Below are positions 24,906 to 39,100 of a stretch of DNA of 64,000 nt, one piece after another; the stretch's first letter is position 1, and each line of letters opens with the position of its first letter. Location: the NCBI RefSeq assembly GCF_965638725.1, contig NC_134951.1:70579568-70643567 (forward strand), read 5' to 3'. The position numbers and the translations under genes are program-made. Under the pieces are notes generated by a model. That model was given only the letters and a program-made list of their open reading frames with translations. It ran no database searches and was not told where the DNA came from. The DNA is from Aptenodytes patagonicus (Eukaryota > Chordata > Aves > Sphenisciformes > Spheniscidae).

Positions 24906-27900
24906 TTATTTTACCTGGTGTGATTTGAAACAAAAAAATATCAATGGCTTGTTTGAATGGGCATCTAACTGTATGAGCAGGGGTCGGAAGAATGTGGAGA
25001 TGGAACATGCTAATTGTCTGCAACCGTTTAAATAGCTCTTAAGATTTTTTTTTCCGCCCTAAAAGAGAAACAGAATTCCATCTACAACCAAACTGCAAAC
25101 CTAGGAGAGGTGCAAGAACACTGCAGACCACATTGCTGTACACTCAGGAGCTAATAAGTTTGTGTCCCTTCCCAGCTTTTCACGGAGCAATTGCTCAAAC
25201 AGTAAATCGTGGCTATACTAGTATGTCATGCTTTGTAGACCCAACTCTACCTTAAAACACTGGGCATTCAGGAATGCCTATTTCTGTGGCAGAGCTGCAG
25301 TACGCTGCGGCAGGGTACTACTCAGTGCTAAGAATCCTTCTGCACATGACTCTTCCACTCACGTCTGCAAGGACACGTCTTGGAGATGACTCCAGTAAGG
25401 AGGGCCCGATAACCCATCCACACTGGTGCAGGTGGTTATGCTCCAGTAGGGTCTTATTCGGATCCAGTAAAGCCAGGAGGTTCTTACATGCTGAATATAC
25501 TATGAGCAGGACACAATCACCTGAAATGCAATTTTCATGTGAATTCATTGGAATTAAAATTTTGCAGCACATAATGGAGAGTGTCACCTATTAATAGGCA
25601 CTGGGCCAGTTCTTAGATTCTATTGTTTTTATTAATTTGATTAAAAATAGAAAGAAATTATGCCTAAAGTAACTCGCTTGAATTTCACTAAATGTTCCTA
25701 TTTACAAGTAAAACAAGGCAAACAAAATTCAAGACTTGGTTCCCCACTGTCCTTCATGCTGGACAGTTATTGATAACTATAAAAAATGTATCTGAAACAT
25801 TATCAGCTTAGAATTGCTGGCATTTTAAAATGTACTTTCCACATGTTTAATGACTTTGAAAAGATGTGAGGCTGTAGAGAATCAATACCGATAACTTTTC
25901 AGCTTATGCAGTGTGTATTTTACATAACAATTATCAAATGAATGCGTTTATTTGTATTTTAGCAGCTTGACTTAGAATGACCGAATATGGTAACTTTAAG
26001 AAGTAGCTGGTCTGATACTGCATTTTACACAGGTGTATTGATATCTGTGAATGTAAATAACTGGAATTGTTACAAATTAATGATAGCTGCTGCTTGGGGT
26101 TTTATCTGTACTGTAGTATATACCTATATATTCGGATACGGACACACACACACACACACACACACAAATATATTCCAACATTGTCATCTGAAAAATAGAA
26201 TGTGTACTATCTTTTTAATACAGTACATATATTATGCTTGTTTTATGGTGTTTTTATTTAACAAGCAAAAAAAATGTGTGCTGTCTAGTTGTACAATACT
26301 GTAGGATACTCTGCTGTGCACAGTTCCAAGTGCCTTAGACAAATGTTTAGCTCTTTGAATAATAGATATATATGAATGAATATATATAAATACAAAATGA
26401 AGAAAATTACCTCAATAAAATTGTTCAGAAAATCTTTACAGAAAATACATTGTTCTTGAATCTCTAGCACGTACATGTGCATGTATAATGGAGTTAACTT
26501 CAGAGAGCAGTTACTTGTTGGAAAGTAGCCTCCAGAGACTGAATTAGAAGTTCCTCTGCATGGAAATGAAAAGAAGGAAAGTTCCTGAAACCTTCCTTTG
26601 AATTTTGGGAGTACGTCAAACACACCTGGTAGCTCTCTTGTGGGTGGTGTATTCATGCAGAGGTGTGTTCAAAGTGGTTTATGCTCCCAGTTTCCTGATT
26701 TTTTTTTTTATCAGCAAGAAGTGGTTTTCACCAGTTTCGGTGGAACAACTTCATCGACAGCAGATTTGCACCAGAACTACACCTACTGCACATGGACAGA
26801 ACTGATCGGCACAGCTGAGGGTTCAACCTAGTCTGCAGTATGTCTGCCAGACTTTTAACATTACAAAGTGACTGACGATAACTTTTGCTTTTTAATTACT
26901 TTGTAATTAACTTCTGCTTTGCAAGAACTAAGAGAAAAATTATTAGCATAAATTTCCTCACATGGAAGGCAAGTTGTTAATTATGTTAAGGAAATGCGTG
27001 CTTCCAGCATATTATTTTTCAAGTGGCTGCCTCAACAGCGAGACCATTCCAATACTGGCCATTCTTCTTCCATAAGCATAAAAGAAGTGGGTAGTGACCT
27101 GAGCACTTTTCCCCTCAGTCTCTGTAGATGCTCTTTGCTGAGTTTAAACTGCAAAGTGTCTCAGCAGAGAACACAATGAGAGAGTACAGTGGGATGGATG
27201 GCCTTGTAAGGCTTAGATGAAATCAGAAGCTTAAGTGGAGTCTCCATCTGAGAGACTCTCATACACATTTCACGTACATGTGATACTAAATTTTGAATTT
27301 TGATACATCGTAAATCAGTTGGAAGGAGATGACTCACCCTTAGGTATCAACAAAGGAGGCAATATGATGCTTATTATTGCTAATCCCTCAATCTTAAAAC
27401 TAATCTCCAGGTGTATTATGTTGGCATACATTATCAATCTTCTGTGATAAGGGAGCCTGTTGTTTTAATCACAGCGTGAACAGATAATATAGGTCCTTCC
27501 TCCTAAACGCTCAGAATCTAAACAGGAAATACAGGGTGGGGATGTGAGTTAAAGCAAGACAGAAACCCCTGAGACTTAAAACACTGAACAGGTAAATTTA
27601 ACTTATGCATATGAAACAGATGATTAGCAACAGAGCTGAGAGCAAAAGCTAATTTTTCCCACTTCCAGACTGACATGATACTCCTAGACCAGATTTGGGG
27701 TATATGGAATGACAGTGCTGCCACTATTAGATAGGGGGTCACCAGGCGTAGGGGATTGTCAGGTGTAATCCTGTTACCAACTCTACGTACAAGTACTTTG
27801 CACTTCATGGATGCCAGAGCTACCTCAGGGACCTGGAAGCATTAAGGAGTAATCTAATCTACTTCGTTACCCCACAGATAAATGCTAAGCACTGTATTTT

Positions 27901-28980
27901 TAACAGTTGGGTGATTCTGCTCTTAGTTACCTTGTGAAAAGCTAGCTTTGCTATTCCACCTGTCACTAGGCTTGCAGTATAGACATACTAGAGGAAGGGA
28001 GTTGCTCCTGTTAGGTGCAGTCCTGAGAAAACCATTCACAACATGCAGTCAAAGGGTTGCTAACCTTCCTGTACCACGAGGTGTGTACAACAACCTTCAG
28101 ATGGCCGACAGCAACAAGATACTCACCATGGACTTTTAGGAAGCAAGAGGAAAGGAAGCTCTAGCCTTTGCATGGATATAGGCAGGGATAATTTGAATCC
28201 TCCGAGTACAGGAGTCATTTCAGCTGATGGAGCAGATCAAATTAGTTTGTGCACTTCCATGATAGTGATGTGATGAAACATGATGGTAAAGATGCAAGAC
28301 TTCAGAAAACAATAGCCAAAAGAGTGAAAATCTGGGCTCTTTTGGACCTTTACTGACACCTACTGAAAAACAATGAAATCTACTCAAATATGATTAAAGC
28401 TAGTATTTTAAGGTATACATTTACTTATATATTTAGCTGCATACATATACACACATAATATGTGGATAATTCTTTCTTAATTTTGTTGTTGTTATTGTTT
28501 TAATTGTCTATATGCACATGGAAGAAACCGCTCCCTTCTGTGTTATACACTTTCTTTTTGGAATGTAACAAAATGGTTTTACATCATATTCTTAAAATAC
28601 CAAGCATACTTTTTCTTAGCAAGGAGCGTGTATGCATTTGTCTATGTGTTTGTGCACAGGCATGCTACATGGCATAGGTATAATTTATGCAGCTAGAGTG
28701 TCATATCACAAGAAATAAGAACTCATATATGGCAATACACTGTTAATATCAATACATATTATTTACACCTGAGCCTTCAAATTCAGCCTGGATATGAGCT
28801 TGTGCAGAGCCAGAATGCAAAGGTCCCTGTCAAAGACCCCTGCGGCACAGCTAGTTGAAGAGGCCCTTTCTGCCGGGCCAGAAGGCGAGTACTGCTGTGC
28901 CTCCTGTCTCACACAGGTTCTTTATAAAAGTTTATTGTATTTTATTGTAGCGCCTGAGCACTTAGTGCAGTAAGTGAAAT
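24906..28980. other. AT-rich intergenic region
   Basis: The region lies between the presumed end of PHACTR2 and the LTV1 CpG island. It includes a CA dinucleotide repeat at 26142-26166. Open frames of up to 123 residues show no recognisable domain. It could partly be a longer PHACTR2 3'UTR. Confidence 0.5.
26142..26166 (+). repeat. (AC)n microsatellite
   Basis: About 12 perfect AC dinucleotides lie in intergenic sequence. Confidence 0.9.
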
Positions 28981-29701
28981 GACTAACGTCTGTCACGTAA
29001 CCTTCTCCCATCTCCTTCGCTTGGACCGGCGAGACGTGCAGCTGTAAGCCCTGCCGTCGTCGGGCGCGCTGGGGATTTTCTGTTTGTGTGGAGCCTGGGG
29101 AAGGGTTTCCTGTTGCCGCCAGGAACGACGGCCCCAGGGAGCTGCGCTGCGCGGCCGGCGCGCAAGGCGGCTCCGCCAAGGGCCGGCCCGCAAGAGGAAC
29201 CGCGACGACGGCGGGCACGGGCGGTAACAGGTTGGGGGGCGCGGGAGACAACCGACAGGTGGCTGCGAACTCTCAGAGATGCTCTTCTCTTCCCAGCATC
29301 TCGCACCGCCACCGCCACCGCGCCGCTCCCCGGGGCCGGGCTCCGTCCCGCCTCCCCAGTACCCACCCGGCACCCGCGCCGCCGCCACTGCCTCACGGCG
29401 GCTGAAGGGGCTTCCTCCCTCCCCTCACCCCGCACGCCCTGCGCGCAACGCGTGGCGCCCGGAGCCTGCCCGGGGGACCGGGGCGCACCGCCGCCCGGCC
29501 ACCGCTCTCCCGCCGTTGAGGGGACGGCCGAGCACTCCCCACGGCCCCGCCGAGCCCCCTCAGGCGCCGCCCCGCCCCTAACGGACGCGGCTGGCAGCGG
29601 GAGCAGGGGGCGGAGCCCCGAGCGCCAAGCCACGCCTCTCTGCCGGCGAGCTCCGGCCCGCCCGACAGCTCTCCCCTTTCTGCGAGCGACAGCGCGGCCA
29701 C

Positions 29702-29713
29702 TGCGCACGCGCA
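29702..29713. promoter_or_regulatory. NRF1-type palindromic site
   Basis: TGCGCACGCGCA fits the NRF1 consensus YGCGCAYGCGCR. It lies about 400 bases upstream of the LTV1 ATG. NRF1 sites are common in CpG-island promoters, often bidirectional ones. Confidence 0.6.
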
Positions 29714-29977
29714 TTGCCCTTTGGCCCGCTCCAAAGTGTTCTGCCATTGCGGCCCGCTGGAGAGTGGAACCATTCTCTGCTAATTTGGGGGGAGAAGGAG
29801 AAAAATATGTCTGTGAAGGGTGGGGCGAAAGTACCCTGCTTGCGTTCACGGAGGCTCTCTTTTATTGAACCGCTATTTAAGTCTGAGGACACTCTCGTTG
29901 TTGTTGTTACTGGGGAAAAAAGCAAACTGTCCAGAGTGGCAGCCTATCGTCTTCCCCCCGTTGGTCGCTGGTTTATC

Positions 29978-29990
29978 CCAAGATGGAGGC
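29978..29990 (+). promoter_or_regulatory. LTV1: YY1-type site upstream of the LTV1 start
   Basis: CCAAGATGGAGGC resembles the long YY1 motif AAGATGGCGGC. In ribosomal and housekeeping promoters this motif often lies just downstream of the transcription start, so it may mark the LTV1 5'UTR. Confidence 0.5.
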
Positions 29991-30113
29991 CGCAGCTCGG
30001 CGGTGCTGACGGCCGCCCCGCGTGAGAGCGAGCAGAACCGGGGGTGCCGTGAGCGGCCGTAGCGGCTCCCCTCGCCGGCGGGCGGCGCGCGCTGCCAGGC
30101 CTGCCCTTGCGCC

Positions 30114-30116
30114 ATG
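30114..30116 (+). CDS. LTV1: LTV1 first coding exon: initiator Met only
   Basis: GCGCCATG|GTGAGG: the start codon has a good Kozak context and is followed at once by a consensus donor. The next exon begins CCT CAC AAG, giving Met-Pro-His-Lys-Lys, the known LTV1 N-terminus. Confidence 0.9.
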
Positions 30117-33100
30117 GTGAGGAGGGGCGGAGGGGACAGGGCGGCCGCGAGCGGCTCGCTAACTGTCGTCTGTGTCCGTTGTCCCCCAGCGTTTGGGTTG
30201 AAATCGGGCCGTTTCGGTAGCGCGGCTGAGAGGGGAGAAACGGCACACGGACCGCTTTGCTTGCTGGACTGTCCGGGAGCTTTCCCCGGCTCGGCCCGGC
30301 TCGTGGGGTCTGCCCCGGCAGCGCCGGACCCGCGACGGGGGGCGGGAGGTGGCGGCGGCGAGGGGGAGGCGGGCCGGGGAGGAGGCAGGCAGCGGCGGCG
30401 TGGGAGAAGCCGCGCTGAGGGGCGGCCTGCCTCCCCAGCGGCCTGGGCCGCCCGGGCGGGAGCGGCTGAGGCGCGTCCCAGCCTACCGCGGCGTCCCGAG
30501 GTGTGTGCCGGTAAGCCGGCGGGGGTGGGCGGCTCTCCTGCCCGGCCTCGTGCGGCACCGCCGTGTTACAAGCACCTCGCTCGTACCATCAGTCACCGGC
30601 GAGTTTATTTGTAGGGGTAGCACGTTGCCTGCTTCCAAAAACTTACTGTATTTCTTTCTATGGTTGCTCCAAGCGTAAGATTTTAAAGCGCAGTTTGGGG
30701 CTTTTAACTCAAAACATACGGTGGCAGTTGATATGCTCTGAACTTTGGTATGACGTAGCGTGTAATGTTGTGTGCTTAAAGTTACCGGGTAAAGAAGGTA
30801 GGTTAGATCCGTAGTTTCCAACTTGCATATATCTGCTATTAACACGTTTTGATAGGTAAGTAAAGCTGGGAATTTTGATAAAAGTATTTCCCCAAGTCAG
30901 ATGTGCTAAATCGTAGAAAAGGCTTTCACGCAGTTGAGAATACTTCAGATTTTTCTTGATCCAGAATTTAGCTATATTTTTGATGTTAGAGCTATGTCTG
31001 TGTAATGGTGAGTCGATAGTTTTCATGGTTAATACTGAATTACGGGTGTAGGAACAGCTGTCTAAACAATTTTCAAGAAGCTAGGTGTGTCTAGATGAAT
31101 TTCCTTATGTCAGTTTCCTGTGTTTCTTGGATGAAGTTTGTTTCAGATTTGACCCAGTGTTTAGAAAGTAGTTACTTAAAAATTCCTTTCTAGGATTATA
31201 TGTTAATGTGTATATGCTATAATCAAATGTTTATTGTACTGATGTATTGCCGTTTTGCAGCTGAATACAGCTGCATATGGTATTAGAACATATGAAATGG
31301 CTGTTGTGCATGTGGTGAGAAGAGTTAACAGCTACCACTAGTCTCTTTTTGCTTTGTCTCTAAGTATATGTTGCTAAGACTGACTTAAAAGGAATGCAGT
31401 AGCACACTCCAGGCAAAAGATTCTTTTTAGGTGCATTTAATATTTCTTTTTTTATTAATGATTAACCAAATGTCCTTTTGCAGCCTCACAAGAAAAAGAA
31501 ACCCTTCATAGAGAAGAAGAAAGCGGTAACGTTTCACTTAGTGCACAGAAGTCAGAGGGATCCACTTGCTGCTGATGATACTGCACCCCAGAGAGTTCTG
31601 CTGCCTACCCAGAAAGTAAATACTTGCTTTTAGTATTGAGGTTCATTCAGATAAGAAATGCTGCAGGAGAAGAAAGTGGATATGCAATCGTACAATTCAA
31701 AAACATAGCCTAAGAGAAGGTAGTTTTTAGTCCAGCTTATTGAAAAGAAGGGGATGTTGTAGGGAATTCAATAGTTGTGAGTTACTACCTGATGGGTTGA
31801 AGGAAGACTAACTGGCATTAGGGATATAAACGTATTAAAACAACAACACCTAAGATTGTTGTTGAAAAGACAGGCTTTGTTAGTTATGCTGCTTATGGAA
31901 AAGGTTGTTTAAGGTCCTGCTCGGACAGCACCCGAACACTGAACCAGATGGTTACAACGTTCTAATTGGAGGACTACAAGGACTTTAGAATTTAGGCATT
32001 CTCAATAGGTGTGTTACTTTTCTTTTTGTTAATAAGTTTTAAATGGACTTAAGTAACTAAACGTACTTCTTTTTACAATTCCAAGGGGCATGAGGAGCAA
32101 AGGAGGGAAGAGCAGCGGAAATATGGAGTCTTCTTTGATGATGATTACGACTATTTGCAGCATCTAAAAGAAGCCTCTGGTCCCTCTGAGCTTGTCCCTT
32201 CTGTGTGTGGACAGCAAAGCAGAATTGTTGTCACAAGTGAGGGGCACATAGAAGATGAAATTCAGCGAGTTCCAGTAAGTAGTATTTTCACTAATAATAA
32301 TCTTACACTGTTCTTTGGAGTTTAGCATCCTGTAGACACATTAACCATATTCAACAAGTGTTATTGTGACTGCGAGATAGAGAGATATGTATCTCCTCTC
32401 TCTCTATATATAGGATCCTTTTGACCCACAGTCAGACTTTCCTACAAGTAAAAACAAAAGTTGACAAGCTAACGTTTATTGATGAACAGTATTTTGCTAG
32501 CACAGTGTTAAAACACTTTGTGTACCCATGACAAGCTTTTCTTGACAGAGATGGCTTACAAAGGTATTTGTTTGAACAAGTCGTGTTTTTCTCGGGTTGG
32601 CATTTGTTTTTAAGATTTTTAGAACTTTTGAATGCTCTGGGAGTTAAGAGTATACCAGGTTGTATTACCAGTACACCATGTTTTTAAAGTGGAATGTAAC
32701 AAAACCCAGAGGGAATAAAAAAAACCTTTTCAGTTGCTGGCATAACTTGTGGAATTGCATGATGCCAGATCATGTTGGAATGGAAAATCAGTAAGTAATT
32801 TCAGGCAATGAACTATGCAATTGCCAATCGGTCATTTTTAATTGAGGGAGTTTGGCTTAACCAAATACTGTAATTTTAGTTGAAACCAATGTTCTTAGTC
32901 AGAAATACTGTTCAGGTACAGTTTGGTGATACTACATAAGATTTAAAGTTATTTTAGATGTGCATGTTAGTAAGCTTTTAATAAGCCTTTCAATAAAGGG
33001 GTAATTTCAAATGTGTGTTAGTGTTCTCCAAAACAAAAAAAAAATACAAATTTCATTGTGCCTGCTGTACAACCATTCTCTAAAAAGCTTCAGAGATGCA

Positions 33101-36100
33101 AAAATACTGTCTCTATACCTAGAGAACATTGACATGAGAATTAATGCTGTCAACACTTTACCTAGCTTTCATTGCGTAACTTTGAAAATTTGCCACCAAT
33201 AAAGTAGTGCTTGTCTTAATATTTAAGTAGCACTCACAGAGTTTCTTTTGGTCACATGATTATCTGCACATTTTTGTTAATGTGAGCTCAAATGAGAAAC
33301 TGAGAGCAAGTATACTGTGATGTTGGTTTTTTGTTTCTTTTTCTAAGGCTCCATCTATTAAGTTGCCTTCCTCAGTATTTGCCACAGAGTTTGAAGAGGA
33401 TGTGGGCTTATTAAATAAAGCTGCTCCTGTTTCAGGTATCATTAAATCTTTGACCTTTCTGTAACGTGAGTTGCCATCTAGGTCCTAGATGGTAATTATG
33501 GCTTCGATTACAGTGTCATATTAGTTTTGGTTTAGGACAGGCTCAATAGCAGACATAAAGAATGATCTGTAAGAGACCCGTGTTTCAATTTGAGACCTGT
33601 TTCTGTCATTCACTAATGATAGGTTTTTAGCTTTGCTTGGAGGGGGGACACGGAGTCCATGAGCTCTTACTGTTGTGTAGCAAATATAAACTAATAACAG
33701 GGGAAAACTGTAGATAATACTATTGATTTATTACTCCATCTGTTTGAATCCAAGTCTGGAACTGGATTTTCACTCTCAAAATTTCTCTTCTTTTCAAATG
33801 CTGAGTGGTGTTTACTTTCCTTCGTTAGTATTATTTCAATATTACAGGCTGTCAGTACGCTTTTGTTACGTATCCGTGCTTGCACTGAACATTCACTTTA
33901 CAGCTATCTTAATATTTTATAACAGGAAGTAGTTGTGGTAGTTCTCTCCGTCCTGACAGAAGGATGCTAAAGACACTTCTGTTAATTGCAGTAGAGAAAC
34001 ACTTTCTGACCTTTTTTAATGTAGGGAATTTCAGGGGGTGGGAGCTAGGGTTGGCAGTTGATCATACAGTACTTTAACTTGGGTATTTTTTCTTCTACAA
34101 TATTCTGAGTAAAATATATTAAAATACATTTATGGAAGCTTAAGACCTCTGGGGAATGTTCTTTTCTGGATGAGGAAAATTGACAAGAGGCTGGTGACTT
34201 GCCCTGGCTTGTATCAAATCTACAAATACTATTGAGCAATTTTGTGATTCTTAGGTTTAATCTTTCCTTAGTGCAAATTAACAGTCTAGTTGGATTGTTT
34301 TTTATCCAGTAGCTTCGTAATGTCAGAGAAACTTATATATTTATGTTTTGGGTTTTTTTTAACTTTCTAGGGCCACGGCTGGATTTTGACCCTGATATTG
34401 TTGCAGCTCTTGATGATGATTTTGACTTTGACAATCCAGAAAATATCCTGGAAGATGATTTTGTTCTACAAGCGAATGAACCACAGAAAGGGTACCTAGA
34501 GCTTTGTAGAACTGTTTTGTCATATGTAAATAGGAATGCTGCTATTTGTTATTTCATGTGGTGGTGTAGGAAGCAAGAACGGTTTCAGATTTCAAATTGA
34601 ATACTTAGGTGTGTTAAGGAAAAAAGTATTACCTTGTGTTATGTGGGTGGTAGCTTACAACATCAAGTTTTCATGTGTTATCCAAGAGATGGGTTTCATT
34701 TGTTACTTTGAGCTCATGGATTATATGTATTTGTTTACAGATGCAATGTGTGGAATAATAGGATTCTTGAACTATTTAAAACATTACCATCTGTCACATT
34801 TAAAATACATCAGTATTAACATTGATGAAGGCTAACGGGTGTTTCCAGAACCTTTACAAATGCTTCATGTGATGCCCCACTGCATATTATTTCTTTAGTT
34901 TTGGTATCATTCTCATCATTCTATGAACAACAAGAAATTTTACTAGCTTTAATATTCAAGAATGCAGCTAGTATTTTTCTTTTTCCACTTTGACATGTAT
35001 AGCTGAGTGTAAACATAACCTCACTCTCAGTGCACAGATGTGTGATCCAACAGTTATCAGAGATGTTTTCAGTTTTCAGACAGAAGTAGTATTATGCTGA
35101 CTTTGGCAACACCATTACTGCTAAACCTGTTTTTCTTTTACTAGCTTGAAAATAATCACTTTTTATATTTGCCTTTCAAGATTTAAATCTATTATTGCCA
35201 AATTGTTTCAGACAACCCTACGTTGGTCAGAGTTGTGGAAAGGTCCGTGTATTATTCTAAAACTGTTTTATACTTCTGTTCAGGGGATCTGATGCTGAGG
35301 ATGAAGATGAATGGGAAGATGTGGAGGATGATAGTGATGAAAAGGATAGTTGCAGTAATGATAAAGACTATGATTCAGAAGGTCCTTTATCAGATGATGG
35401 AGTTAATGGACAGACAAAAGAATTTCTTTTTATGCAAGAAGAAACCAGGAGTCGTTTCACAGAATATTCTATGACATCTTCAGTAATGAGAAGGAATGAG
35501 CAGTTAACCCTGTTGGATGACAGATTTGAGAAGGTGAGGCAGCTCAGGAATGTAACTGTTAAACATAAGGGTGTTAAATGCTTCTTTGTCTTTTGATTCA
35601 TCTCATAAAGTTGTGTCCTGTATGCCTGTGCAAATTCTTACTGCCTTCAGTAGTCAGGGCATCAAACAGCTGTTCTGTGCACATACTCTGCATTTAATAT
35701 TGTGTGCACTGAGTGGCTTGTATTACATAGGTTATAGTGTTGATTGCTATTAAAAGGCCTAACACTGATACAGTTAAACAAAATTATTCCAGTTGCTATA
35801 ATGAGCATTCATAGTTGGTGTTACCCTTTTGTCCGAGAGGCTCAGTTAAGCGCAGCAAATCCTGTACAAGTGCCTGGTAAAGACTCACTTCTTTCACCCT
35901 CTCTCCCCACTGTGCCAAGTGCGCGTTCATGAAATGATGTCAGAGCAGTGGAAATACGGTGTAACTGTTGTCCTGAGCAGCGACAGGCTTCTTAATGTAC
36001 AGTTTGAAATAATGCATCATAATAAGAAACATTTTCCAGAAACTGATTTATTTATTATTAAAAGATAAGTTTGTGACTCCCATGCTGAAAGAATACTGAC

Positions 36101-39100
36101 AGTAAGGAGGAAATCCTACTGCAGATGTGTCTGGCAGTTGTTCAGCAAATGAGAGGGGAGAGGAAAAAGGGGCAAATAGAAAGAAATGCGTAGATCTTTG
36201 AGCCATCGAGAAGTTGCATGACAAATGTGATCTAATTACAGATATCCACTTCCTTATTTTAGTTTTTTGAACAATTTGATGAAGATGAAATTGGAGCCTT
36301 GGATAATGCGGAGTTAGAAGGCTATATTAACACGGACAATGCTCGGTTGCAGGAAGTCCTGAATGATTACTACAAAGAGAGAGCAAAGAAGTATGTATTC
36401 CCAGAAGTACCGCTTCACATAAGTATTTTTGTGATCCTGTGTTTATATGGAAAGTTTGGGTATGTTGTTTCCAGGTCACGTACTCAAAGATGACATCCCA
36501 CAATAAAAGCAGCTACGTATGAGTATTAACCAGTTCTTTTTATGTCACCAAATGTCAATCTTAGCTTATGAGATGATAAAATTAAGTGGAGGCATTTTGT
36601 TGGTTTACGTGAGATTATGCTCCTTTTGTGTAATTGTATTGACTTTAGTGTAAGTAATATCTAGAGGCATTCTTCCTTTCCCTTTTTAGTATAACTTACC
36701 TTTCTCCTTATTTACTTTCGTTTTTAACAGACTCTGTAGCCAAGTATATTCTGTCCTGCTGGTATGCAGCTGATTCCACTGTACCTAGTGACATGATAAT
36801 AAACTCGCAGGCAACTGTTGCATGGGTACCACTGTTCGGAGCACTGCAAAAATCAGTGCTTATAAAGCAACCCTGTGTCAGCGTAAGCCTGCATTTCCAC
36901 AGTATATTCACTTTGTCTTAAAGCAGGTGATATTATCCCAAAGTTAAATGGCTAAATGTTCTCACATCAGTCTTGTGTTTCCTGATTGAAAGATACGGTA
37001 ATGTGTCCCTTGTAGTGAAAGATGACTGGTCAGTAGTAGAGTACATAATCACCTCTAGAGCTGCCTTGCTTACAGACTAAAAAGTGTACACCCTCTTCTC
37101 TTCCTGCCCTCCAATCACAAATACCATGTGCCACATAATTTTGAAATGCAGAAATACTTCTTTGTCGACTCTGTCTCTTGTCCTACTGTTTTGGTTTATT
37201 TTGGGGATGCTTACTTAAGGAAACTTCTTTTTGCTGCAAGTTTCATTAGGAATAGCTTGCTTTGGTTTGGGGTTTTACTGAGGGCAGACTGGGTGTACAT
37301 ACTTACGCATTTTCAAGAAAAGATACACCTTATCTTTTTTTCTTTGGACTTCTTCAAAGTTGTGTGAAATTGGATGCTCTTGAACCCTGTGAAGATTTAG
37401 ACTCTCCTATGAATGAAGAAAGTGAGGAAGAAAAGGAAGAAATAGTAGCTGTAGTTATTGAGGAACCAAAAGAAAAGTGGGATTGCGAATCCATTTTGAG
37501 TAAGTATTTTGGAGTTCGCTTGTTCCTAAGATTTCAAAGTAAACAATAGGTGATCTCAGAACTTTTCTAACAGTGCTTTAGGTAAAATGGTTTATGCTTC
37601 TGGAGCACAACAGCAGGAATTCTTGCTAGATAAAACTACTACTTTTGTGTGGATAACGTAATTCTTGCGATTTTATATCTTAAAAGACTAAACAGTAGTA
37701 CAATTCATAATAAATTTACCTAATTTCTATTTGCAAGCCTTTCTTCACTACTTTCCCCCCCCCTCTTTGTGACCTAGGTACGTATTCAAACTTATATAAT
37801 CATCCAACGCTTATTAAGGAGCCATCAAAGGTAAAATCATTAAACTTATTCTGAGTAATAACCTGGCTTGGGAAAATTTGAGACAAAAGTGATTGTTTTC
37901 TCAATGGATATCTGTTTTTAAAAGAAGGAGGGAGCAGAAAAGAGGGTTGGGGAGGGTGTTAGCCTCTGGTATTACTTCTTCACTGAAGAAAGGTTTGGAT
38001 ATATTTTTTTTTTTCTTTTAGAAGGAGAATTGAGTAAGTTCAAAATTTCTGTAATAGCTAGGCAGAAACAGGGAGCAAGGAACTTACTTCCTTGTTATCT
38101 GTGATAGACCTTTGTGTAATCTGTCTCACAACCACATACTAGTTTTTTTTTTTTTCTTGAAAATAGGCTTGTATTTCCCTTCTACAGTTTGAAACAGTTT
38201 ATTCTAGTTCTTTGGCCTTCCAGACATTCCCCGTCATTAGCGCAGAGCTTGATGTTCCAGATGTGTGAGATTTTGAAAGGAAACCTTTTTCTTGAAAGCT
38301 TATAAAGGAATATTAAATGCCTATTTAAGTTCTTTTTTTTTTTCCCCCCCCCCAGTAATATTTAAATAAAAGGGAGAAACTTTTTTTTTTGTTCTGGGAG
38401 GCCAGATTCTGCTCACGGAGTGTTTGATTTCTTCCTTTGGGATTAATGTGCATTTTTCTGAGGGAAGAAAATACTATGAGGAAACTTGCATGCTTATTAC
38501 CGCTAAATCTGAATCTAATGTTTTTATACTGATAAGGCAGTGCGATGTGCACTTCTTGGAGAGAAAGCTAGGGACCATTAATACATACGCCCTCTCTATT
38601 TTAGCCCAAACCAATAAAAATTTCCCAGAAGACCGGAATTCCTCTCCATATCTTGCCTCAGAAAGGTCTTACTGCTAAGCAGATTGAGCGCATGCAAATG
38701 ATTAATGGCAGTGACCTGCCAAGAGCATCAACACAGCCCCGTTCCAAAGATGAGAGCAAAGAGGATCGCAAAGCTAGAAAACAGGCAATAAAAGAGGAGC
38801 GAAAGGTATGCCTTATTTTAAATAAAACCCTGCAAAAACATGTTATATTACCTGCATTCTGTCTTACGAACTTTTCTTAAAGCTCATTTGTTCTTGTATC
38901 TGGAAATTAATGGGAAAAACTTGCCGGTCTCAAAGGACTAATTATTGCTTCTTTAAAGAAAAATCTACTGGAAAGAAAGTTAACCTCATAATTTTGTCAT
39001 CCTAATTTCCTATATGGAAATTTTGGTCTGTTATTGTGGCCATTCTTACATATATAACTTTGGAAGGAGCCCATGTATTTCCTTATTATCTAGGGAAGCA

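Larger units (their letters stand above)
29030..30550. promoter_or_regulatory. LTV1: CpG-island promoter of LTV1
   Basis: The stretch is strongly GC- and CpG-rich against AT-rich flanks and spans the LTV1 start codon at 30114. I see no TATA box near the start. The long open frames on both strands here result from high GC content. An NRF1-type site (29702) and a YY1-type site (29978) lie upstream of the ATG, which fits a housekeeping ribosome-biogenesis gene. The exact transcription start is not determined. Confidence 0.85.

Noticed and set aside
28983-29868. Long overlapping open frames (260-288 residues) on both strands
   Set aside because: They lie in the CpG island, are open on both strands at once, and are Arg/Ala/Gly/Pro-rich with no recognisable domain. 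High GC explains the lack of stops.
30114-30614. 166-residue open frame starting at the LTV1 ATG
   Set aside because: It is read-through into the first intron. The donor directly after the ATG and the conserved LTV1 sequence in the next exon show the true frame.
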